NCBI GenBank assembly: GCA_024760905.1
Contig: CM045729.1
Coordinates: 82,759,050-82,823,049, forward strand
Source of the DNA: Plotosus lineatus
Lineage: Eukaryota; Chordata; Actinopteri; Siluriformes; Plotosidae
Reading direction: 5' to 3'
Length of the DNA stretch: 64,000 nucleotides
Positions 35,450-45,800 of this stretch are shown here, one piece after another (positions within the stretch are counted from its first letter, which is position 1; the number at the start of each line of letters is the position of its first letter). The notes under the pieces were generated by a model. It had not been told where the DNA came from, did not search any database, and saw nothing but the letters and a program-made list of their open reading frames with translations. Made by a program: the position numbers and the translations under genes.

Positions 35450-35830
35450 TTTTTTAAAATTCCCTAATTTAGTCGCATCCAATTCCCACCCATCAGCTAT
35501 TGTCTTCCGTGTCACACGACCACCAACCTGAGAGGGGTGAAAGCATGCACACGCCCCCTCCGTGACTTGCATTGCAATGCTAGCCATCTGTCTTTTTTCG
35601 AACTTTGGAGGGTGTGTATTTGAGGGCGATCGTAACACACCCGGAGGGAAAGCCCTATCCACCCGAATGAGCTCTCGGACGCCCATGATTGGCTAGTGAT
35701 CGCTGTCAGTGACAGGGAAGCACGCATATGCCATCCCAAACGCCCGTGAGAGCTCGGCCAATCAGCTCCCATGCACTCCTGGCCACAGACGGCTGTGTAT
35801 ATTAACCTGGATTTGACCTTTGATCTCCTG
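35450..35830. repeat. Probable interspersed repeat of fish
   Basis: ATTCCCACCCATCAGCTATT, GACCACCAACCTGAGAGGGG and CTCGGCCAATCAGCTCCC resemble a repeat I associate with catfish/characin genomes. Memory only; seen once here. Confidence 0.4.
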
Positions 35831-35974
35831 GTTAATGGTCAGTGCTCCACACAGGAACCACAGAATTAGTACAAACATATTGAGTACCAGACCTCGATTT
35901 TGACTGCTCTTCGTATGACTCTTTTTGTTCAGATTAAATCTTGTTACGAGGGATTCTTCTGTCTGAAAACATCC

Positions 35975-36175
35975 TGCATTCTAGTGTAGTGATTAGCACA
36001 CCCATTTCTCAGCAAGACGGTCCAGGGTTTGAGCGCCTCTCTCAGCAAGGGTGTTCCTGAGGGACACATATGCGTGCTTGTGTGGGTTTCTTCCTTGTAC
36101 TCAGGTTTCCTCCCCCGTCCAAACACATGCACATTAGGGTAATTATCTGTTCTAGATTGCCCCTGGGCTGGTATG
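35975..36175 (+). mobile_element. V-SINE 5' part
   Basis: CTAGTGTAGTGATTAGCACA, CAGGGTTTGAGCGCC, TTGTGTGGGTTTCTTCCTTG, then GGTTTCCTCCCCCGTCC. Confidence 0.7.
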
Positions 36176-36331
36176 ACTATTACAGCTGTTATTACAGAAA
36201 CACTGTATAGAAATGTATAGAGAAAATGTAAACCAAAGGCAGAAATCTAATCAACACCACCAATTAAATCAGCAGTGCGGTGGTACAGGGATACAGAACA
36301 AACCGGGACTGAGCACATACCCAGTAGAATG

Positions 36332-36337
36332 TTTATT
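36332..36337 (-). terminator. Arylsulfatase poly(A) signal
   Basis: A perfect AATAAA on the minus strand about 55 bp after the arylsulfatase stop codon. It implies a very short 3' UTR. Confidence 0.65.
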
Positions 36338-36390
36338 AAAACGTTACAGGGACATGAAACCAAACAATAAAAAATAAAAAATCTGCACCA

Positions 36391-36722
36391 TCATGGCGTC
36401 CAGGTCTCGGAGCAGGAGCAGAAGGGGAAAACGCCACAGCATGGCTGTAACCATGGTTTCCACAGTGTGTTCGGCCAGGACAGCTGGTTCTCAGGGAGCG
36501 TCAGGGTTGGCTGGTGCTCCTGCACGGCGTCTCGAACCCGCTGCAGCACCTCGCTGTGACGGGGTTCCCTCTCTGCCGTCAAAGGTGACGCCTCTGAGGG
36601 GTCAGAGGTCAGATCAAAGACAAGGGGCGGATCGTGTTGTTTGATGATGTCACCATGGCACAAGCACATGCCTTTCCCATTGCAATTAGCAGTGAGGAAG
36701 TGGACTTTGAAGACTGAGTCAC
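36391..36722 (-). CDS. Arylsulfatase exon 9 of 9: C-terminus and stop
   Basis: Acceptor TTCCATTTAG. Encodes [38 protein letters not shown] and the end [10 protein letters not shown] followed by [16 protein letters not shown]. The Cys-rich tail resembles ARSD/ARSL. The stop TGA is at 36393-36391, and an AATAAA lies about 55 bp downstream. Confidence 0.95.
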
Positions 36723-36757
36723 CTAAATGGAAAAAAAAAAAATTAGGTCCTTACGAA

Positions 36758-36839
<82 letters not shown>

Positions 36840-39607
36840 AAGCTCACTATTGGGGGGATGCCAGCGGACTGCGTGTAAGTAAGCACCACAGTAATGAAAC
36901 ATGAACTCATGGTTCGAACGATTTGTTTTTCCCTCCAACAATGGCATCAGGTCATGGCCATCAAAGACTCTTGAAAACACACAGAAAAATATATTTGCAA
37001 ATACTTTACTCTGTATAAATAAATAAAGAAATATTTTATATTTGCAGGTTTATTGAATGCTGCAGCTGAGATGGTCTCACGTCCTGTTGATGGTGAGATT
37101 ACGGCTTCACGTGTGAGTGATGAATGGGATCTTAACTTGTATTTAATCATAAACTAAATAACCCTGAGGTCCTTCACTGTTAAACTTAATTTCATTTGTT
37201 GATATGCATGCATTCGAGTTTCTGACCTGGAACACATTCCAAACAAGGCAGGATGGGGATCAAGCCCCATACTGAGATCATGAAGTAAAGTAAGACTGCT
37301 GAGAAAATCAGCATTTGGCATAAAAAGCAGTACAGTAACCCCTTGCCACTCGCGGTTCACCGGTTGTGGCCCCGCATACTCAAAGATTAGCGGCAGCCCC
37401 GGAAGTAACTGGCATGTGATTCAAATTTAACCAATGGCTGAGAGCTCTTGTTTCTCCCTCCTGCTGATTGGTTGCAGATGATGTGTACGCCTCTTTTTTT
37501 TTCTCCTTCGTGCCCATGTTATCAACGTGATTGCTTGAATTATGAATTCATGGTTTTGGTGTGTTATTAATGATTATTTAAGCGCTATGATGTCAGTCGA
37601 ACGCCCTGCATCTTCTCTAGCATCTGGTAAGGAGCCTCAGTGCTTTATTTATTCATAAATATTTTCACAGTACAGAATTAAAAAGGCAAGAGAATGAGTT
37701 TAACAAGAATATTTTAGTGCATGTAATATCAGACATCTTTTCTTTTTGGCTTTTTCCCATTCTCGAGAGTCGCCACAGCAAATCATCTGATTCGCACATC
37801 TGATTTGGCATGAGTTTTTACGTCGGATGCCCTTCCTGACACAACCCTTTAACAAGGGACAGAAACACGCTGACGGCTTTGCTTCTTTTTACGAAAGTCA
37901 GCAATGGTTCTTTTACATGAACCTCTCACCATAGACAGTGAGAGACATGGCTCTCCTTTGATAACCCAGTTAGCTGCACTGGGGGTACAGTGACAACCCT
38001 GTGGGGACTCGAACCCCCAACCTTAGGATCAGCGATCCTGCACCCTATCCACTAGACCACAACTGCCCTATGTAAAATCATACATAGGGTTTTAAAACCG
38101 CATCAATAATTCACCGATTTTCAGGATCCACGGGTAGGGGCAGAACGCAACCCTGTGAATAACGGGGGGTTACTGTACCTACGAAAGGTCTTGAGAAGAA
38201 AAGGATCTCCAATCTGTCAAGAAATTCATGAAAAAGCAAGTGAACTGTTCAAAGTGGAACTAAACTTAACGTGAATAAACGTTTGCGTACACGAAACACA
38301 TCCACACTTACCAAAACACCTCACTGTTACTACAACCTTATTCATTTAATGGGGCACCAGTGTTGCGAAACGTGGCGTGACAGTTGCTGCAAAAGTGCTG
38401 TCTGACGTGAGTGAGACAGGTAAATCTCAGAGTTCAAAGTTGTGGGCAGTTTCTGCTTATGTGGGTTTTAACCGAGTTCTGTCTTTTTTTTTTTTTTTTT
38501 TTTTTTTTAAAGCTCATGCCTGATACCTTCCCTCTCTGTTCATGCACCCAAACGACTGGCATCCCAGAACCTTGCCTTCATGAACCTGGTGCATCTGCAT
38601 CATTATGAAGTGGCTGCCTCTATAAACATGTACTTCATGTACTTTTAACAAACTGTGGCCTTTGTTTGTAAAAACTACATGATGATGATGATGATAATGA
38701 TGATGATGATGATGATGAAGATGATGATGAAAGTATAAATGTTTTCAGTGGAAGAGGAGTTTCGAAGGTCAAGAGGCAGTGTCTGCAAGCGGAGCTCCCA
38801 TATGATTTCCCTTACGGGGAACTTTCAAACCCTGTAAGCCTATCCTAGTCATACAAAAATTCTGTTTCAATGTGTTTTAATCTGCGGCAAGTTCCAGCAC
38901 AATACAGACGCTCCCCGACTTATGTTTTTAATTGGTTCCGGACGGCCGAACGTAAGTTGAAAGTGAACGTAAATTGTTACAGTGACGTATGACGCTCATA
39001 CGGCACTACACATCCATAAATACCATTACCGTATCTCATAAAACACCCATAAATCAATTATTATAAACATAACATTGTAAAATAATATAGAATATTTCAA
39101 ATAATATCAACATTAATTTCAAATAAGGGGTGAGACTGTTACCCGCAGGCGAAATCCAGAGAGTGCACCTGTAGTCACTCAGCCATCAGCGCGCTATAAA
39201 TAGCTCCGTGCTCAACCAGTTTCCGTGTTGATACTCTCCCAGTGAGTTTGGTTTTTGTTTTTCTCTCACCACTACGGTCAACACGATTTTTCCGCAACCT
39301 AGTGCTTCCCTTGAGCTCAATAAAAGTAATTGTTTCATGAGGGAGGAAAGGTGTGTTGGATGCTGGGAAATATAATCTCGACCAATCAGCTTGCTGGATT
39401 CACAGCCAATCAGAGAACACTCAAGTCAAGCAGCAGAACAGAGCATTTTGGGTAGCGTAGTTGAATGTAGTGCACGTGAATTTTGAATAATCTTTAATTT
39501 TTTTATTTCCCGATGGGAAATCCCACAATATTGCGGCGACACTAAGTAGGAAACGTGAAGTGGTGGGAATTACTGTATATAAGTGTGTGTGTGTGTGTGT
39601 GTATGTG

Positions 39608-39659
<52 letters not shown>

Positions 39660-39834
39660 TATATATATGAAGAATTCTGTAATCACCTGAAGAGAGAGGA
39701 TGGTTTCGCCACCCCTCGAAACAGATCTGTAGTGATAAATGAAGTTTCAATAGAAATCTTTGTCCTGTCCTTTTATTTTTATTTGCTCTACGAAAAAGTA
39801 TTGAGCACTCTCTTATGGAAGGATCTACTCAGAA

Positions 39835-39869
<35 letters not shown>

Positions 39870-42800
39870 AAACCTTTTCTGATTCAAGTTGTAGATGAAA
39901 TGTAAACAGATCAGTAGATGGATGGTCAGTAATTATTTTTGTTGTTAATTATGATAATGAGGAAGAAGTACTTGCCTGTCTTTAGGCTGCTGTCCTCTTG
40001 CTAGATTCACTACAGTGGGGAAAATGTCCATTAAACTCGTTGGCTCATGAATGATTTTTCCAGCTGGAAGGTGATTGGTCCAGCGGAATATTCCTGGAAC
40101 ACGTATGCCACCTTCCCAGCCAGCCATGGATTTACCCCCTGCAGAAAAACTTCATGTGTAATTGGATTGCACTGTTGCTAATAGCATTTGCTTTTTCCCG
40201 ACCCTGATGAGGAATAATGCGGGGCCCTGCAGGGGTTGCATGCGCAGTACGACTTCACTGTAGTTCTTTCAGAAGCCACTTGTTCAACCACATCCCCAAT
40301 CAGCACCAAGTCACCAACAAGTAGAACTCTTTACCTCGATAAATTCCATTCCAGCCTCCTGTAGGACCTTGTGCGTCTGAAATCCAGATATCTCCTCCAT
40401 GATCAGACGTGAAGTACATCAGAGTCCTTTCAGACAGATTCAGCATCTCCACAAGCCTCACCATTCTGCCTACCAGAGGAAATATGAGAACACTGGTGTG
40501 ATGTGTGAACTTCTTGCAGAACTACAGGTTTAAGAAGAAATTGGCCTGTGTACCACCGTATACCAACATCGAGGAAAATGAAATCTAAATGGATAATGAC
40601 TTATTTCCCAGTATACAGAGCTTTACGATGTATTTCAGGATTCTTTCAGTTTATATATTCAATGATATTTATGAATTGCCTCCAGTCAGTGCTAGTGTCC
40701 CTGTCACAGGACGGCTACCTTCAAGGGAGGGTGAAGGTAAGTACATGCTTCCAACAGGGCACATGGTGCGAAGCTGCTGAGATCTCTAATCTGTCAAATT
40801 TTTATATTATGATAAAGTGGCGATTGAAGGAGGATCTTATTATTGTTCTCATTATAATTCTTTAACATATCGTGGCCTCTGATATAAACTGCCTAATGTA
40901 GCTGCCAACTATAGATATAAACACAGGACCGGACATTGGGATAGTGTCGGATGCATCAACCTGGGGTCGAACCTGTGTGTGATGCTGTGCCCCTCAGGAG
41001 CCCATATTTTGGGTTTCAAGTCCCGACAAGTTTGATTCTCTTAAAACAATTCAGAACAGCAAAAACATTTACAGGACAGGTAAGGTATCCATAAGTATTT
41101 GGACAGTGTGGCAGTACAGTATTTGTAATTTTGCCTTTGTACAGCACCACAATGGATTTAAAATGAAGTTAAAATAGAAGTCAGGTACTGTATATACTTT
41201 CAATAGATTTTTTTTAGATTATTGCAGTAATTACAGCCATTTTTATACAGTCCCTTAGTTTCACAAGTTCAATAGTAAAAGGACAAACTATAACTAGAAA
41301 CGTAAGCATACTTTTTAATACTTGGATGGAAATCCTTTGTAGTCTGTGACAATCTGAAGTCTGGAACCCATGAACATCATCTGGGCTGGGTTTCCTCCCT
41401 TGAGATGCTTTGTCAGATCTTTAGAGTACAGTGATACCTGAGCTCACGAACATAATTGGTTCCCAGAAAGTGTGTGTAAGGCGAAAAGTTCGTCTTCCGA
41501 ACATTTATTTCCCATAAGAAACCATTAAAATGAGAATAATCCGTTCCCAGGTCCCCATAAAACATAATTTTCTACTAAATAAGCCTTAAAACTACATAAA
41601 AATATACCTTATTTTATGTATAATAAATGTGCTATTGTATTGTAATTAAAGAAATAAACTGTACTGTATAATAAAGTCGTTTTATTTACCTTTGTGATGG
41701 TAGTTGATGGCTTGATGGAATGGAGTGGGAGGAGGAGGGAGGGAGTGGGAGGAGGAGGGAGGGAGGGAGGGACTTACTGTTTGGAAGGAGAGTTTGGAAA
41801 CGCCTACTGTTTGGAAACACCCTTAGCCACACACGCACCCTTAATAGCTTCCTTGTTCTTAAGGATGGGAGCAATGGTAGACTTAGCGTACTGGTACTGG
41901 GACGCTGAGTCACACAAACACACACCTCGTTCGTGTTTTTCAATGATCTCCGCCTGTGGTGGGGTCTTTTTCGGTCCCATAATAGCAAAAGTACACTCAA
42001 TATGGTCCAAAATGTCTATCAAACACAAACCACTTCTGCACTCAAAGAAAGGGGGTGACGAACTAGGACGCCGTGAGCGTGCGTCAGCTTCTTGTGGCCG
42101 CCACCGTGGCGCTGTTCGACTGCGTGGTTTGATTCGTCCGCCGAAAACTAGTTCGTCAGCAGAGACTATATGCTCGCAAATTTAATGTTCTTGAGGCGAA
42201 AAGTTCGTGAGCTTAAGCGTTCGTCAGCGGAGGTTTTACTGGACTTGCCTTCAGTTGCTGCTGGTCTTTCTGCTTTCAGCTTTATCATAAATGAAAAACT
42301 GCTCAGTTCAGTTGAGTATCTTTTAGATCATTATTACTGTGAAGTGCTCTCCTATGAGTTTTTAGCATCTGACTGACTCTGAGCAGAAAATATAGCTCAA
42401 TACATTTCAGAAGGCTCCTAAGTGGCACATTGACAAGGTGACTATTATCCCAGAGATCGCAAGTTTGAATCCGGGTTAATGCCATAGCTGTGAATGGGTT
42501 GTTCTTTTTTTTTATTGGTTTTGTTTTTATACTTATTATCAAGAAAAGAATTATATGATAACCCAGTTGTGTTCCATAGTCGTCCAGATGTTTGGTGTTG
42601 CTGAGATTTGCAGTGTTTTCTTTCCCTTCCTTTTTGATGACAGACTTAGATTTGGCCACTACTAACGTTTCTGCTGTTCCTCTGATAGGTATGTTTATTT
42701 GTTCAGCCTACTTGTTCAGTCTTTGAACTAAATATTAGAATTTCCAATGAAAACTGTCAAATGCAACAATTAGACTTAATCCCAGACATTTATCTGCTTA

Positions 42801-45800
42801 ATTTGTCATAAAATAATGAAGAAACAGGCCATAACTGGTCATGGATCTGCTTATCAGGTATCTGTCTACTGTTGAGCCGATGAAAATGGGAGGACTACAG
42901 TGGTATGAAAAAGTATCTGAACCTTTTGGAATTTCTGACATTTCTGCATAAAATCATCATCAAATGTGATCTGATCTTTGTCAAAATCACACATGAAAAA
43001 ACAGTGTCTACTTTAACTAAAACCACCCAAACATTTATATGTTTTCATATTTTAATGAGTATAGCATGCAAACAATGAAAGAAGGGGGAGGAATAAGTAA
43101 CTGAACCATCATATTTAATTCTTCTTTACAAAACTGCTGTAGTTCAGTCAGATTCCTGGGATGTCTGGCATGAATCGCTGTCTTGAGGTCATGCCACAGC
43201 ATCTCAATGGGGTTCAAGTCTTGGCTTTGACTTGGCGACTCCAGAACGTGTATTTTGTTCTTCTGAAACCATTCTGAAGTTGATTTACTTCTGTGTTTTG
43301 GATCATTGTCTTGTTGCAGTATCCACCCTCTTTTTAGCTTCAACTGTCTGACAGACGGCCTCAGGTTTTCCTGCAAAACATCCTGATAAACTTTTGAATT
43401 CATTTTTCCATTAATGAATGCAAGTTGTCCAGGCCCCGAGGCAGCAAAACAGCCCCAAACCATGATGCACCCTCCACCATGCTTCACGGTGGGGATGAGG
43501 TGTTGATGTTGGTGAGCTGTTCCATTTTTCCTCCACACATGACGTTGTGTGTTCCTCCCAAACAATTCAACTTTGGTTTCATCAGTCCACAAAATATTTT
43601 GCCAAAACTTCTGTGGAGTGTCCAAGTGCCTTTTTGCGAACATTAAACGAGCAACAATGATTTTTTTAGACAGCAGTGGCTTCCTCCTTGGAGTCCTCCC
43701 ATGAACACCATTCTTGGCCATTGTTTTACATATAGTTGATGTGTGCACAGAGATATTGGACTGTGCCAGTGATTTCTGTAAGTCTTTAGCAGACACTCTA
43801 GGTTTTTTTTTTACCTCTCTGAGTATTCTGCGCTGAACTCTTTGCGTCATCTTTGGTGGACGGCCACTCCTTGGGAGAGAAGCAACCGTGCCAAACTCTC
43901 TCCATTTGTAGACAACTTCTCTGACTGTCGATTGAGGAACATTCAGACTTTTAGAGATGGTTTTGTATGCTTTCCCAGCTTTATACAAATCAACAATTCT
44001 TGATTGCAGGTCTTCAGACAGCTCTTTTGAGCGAGCCATGGTGCACATCAGACGATGCTTCTCATCAAGACAATTCTTACCAGGTGTGTGTTTTATAGTG
44101 GGCAGGGCAGCTTTCAGCCACTCATCAGTGATTGGGCACACATCTGACTTAAATTGTTTGGTAAAACTTGGTTTAAATTGTGCTCTTTAAGTCTCCTTAG
44201 GCAGAGGGTTCAGTTACTTCTTCCTCCCCCTTCTGTCATTGTTTGCATGCTATCCTCATTAAAATATGAAAACCTATAAATGTTTGGGTGGTTTTAGTTA
44301 AAGCAGACATTGTTTATCATCTGTGTGATTTTGACAAAGATCAGATCAGGGGCAGTGGTGGTCTAGTGGTTTTAGGCGCCGGCTCGCTGATCCAAAGGTT
44401 GGGGGTTCGAGTCCCACTCTCCACAAGGTTGTCACTGTCCCCCCCAGTGCAGCTAACGGTTATCAAAGGCCGGCCATGTCTCTCACTGTCTATGGTGTGA
44501 GGCATGTAAAAGAACCATTGATGACTTTCGACAAGAGTAGGCTGCAAAGTCATCAGCGTGTTTCTGCCCTGCGATGGCCTGGCGAGCTGTCCAGGGTGTA
44601 CTCTGCCCTCGCCCTGAGTTGGCTGGGATGGGCACCAGCCTCCCCGCGACCCTAATTAGGATGAAGCGGTTACAGAAAATGATGATGATGAACAGATCAC
44701 ATTTGATGGTGATTTTATGCAGAAATGTGAGAAATTCCAAAAGGTTCAGATACTTTTTCGTACCACTGTATATGAAAACAATCCTGTGCACACACTATCT
44801 CCTTAGTGTTTCTAACTTAATGAGAGTTTGTATACAACAGGGTAACTTTATTGTGCGACTAAATCATCACACGGCCGGCTCAAAGACAGTACAACAAGGA
44901 GATGCAACATTATCTACAACAGGTTTAAAGTAGACCAACTCCAGGATTCTCTCACCAATCATCCAGTCCACCTCCTCCACATTGTCTCCATAAACACCAT
45001 GTCTGCTTTTTCCTGCAAACTGTTTGGAGATGAACAGTGGTGTGTGGACATGGGGCAGAGACAGAAACAGCAAAAAGGGTCTGTTCTGGTTCCTGCAGGC
45101 AAAAACAAATAAAGACATGTTTTCTCCTGGTCTGAATTTTCTTCAACAGCAGTTCAGTAATGCAGTCGGAAATTATAGGTTTATATTAATGCACTGGTTA
45201 TAACACATTATTGTTTCTACGGTACATTAGTGTTTCATTTTTGAAGCCGGATAGCAGCCATCTTGATGAAACCACCTTGCATGAAGATCTCAAAATAGAG
45301 CTGTGGAAAACCAATACATCGTGAAAACCCTGAAACTTTTACTGCTGACCGTCAGACTGCCTTAAACGTATACAACTTATAAACATATGGAATATGCTCT
45401 TATCCAGGATGACTTATAACAAGCTTTTTATAAACAGTGAAACCTCAGGGCCAAACAACTCTTTCGTCAAACAAATCGGAGTTTGATGAAAAAAATATGA
45501 GGAAAATCTGCCTTGGTCTTCAAACAAATGATCAGAGTTGGAACGGATCAGAGTCGAGAGTGTTGAATGCTGCTCAGTGTTCAGTGCTTTGAACAGCCAA
45601 TGAGAGAGAGTCTCGTACTGCGCATTGTGTTTATTCATTACATTACGGCTACTTTAAACTTTAACCCTGAATCCTAAGAAAAGCAGCAGTAATTATACTG
45701 GAAAGGAAAAGAGAAAAGTCGTGAGAATGTGAAGAATCAACTGCAATCAAAGGAGAGAGGATGGGAAAACCACCACGCCCCCTCAAAACAATAACCCCTC

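Larger units (their letters stand above)
42898..44768 (-). mobile_element. Tc1-like transposon, copy 1, carrying a SINE in its 5' arm
   Basis: TA-flanked; inverted ends CAGTGGTATGAAAAAGTATC and the complement. Long internal inverted repeats reach past the CACACATGAAAAAACAGTGT region. The transposase gene runs right to left. A SINE at 44349-44692 interrupts the right (5') arm. Same family as 45831-47434 and 48523-49771. Confidence 0.92.

Noticed and set aside
42413..42510. Separate SINE within the Tc1 relic
   Set aside because: A tRNA-like stretch (CTAAGTGGCACATTG, AGTTTGAATCC) is visible, but it is too short and diverged to call as a defined element.
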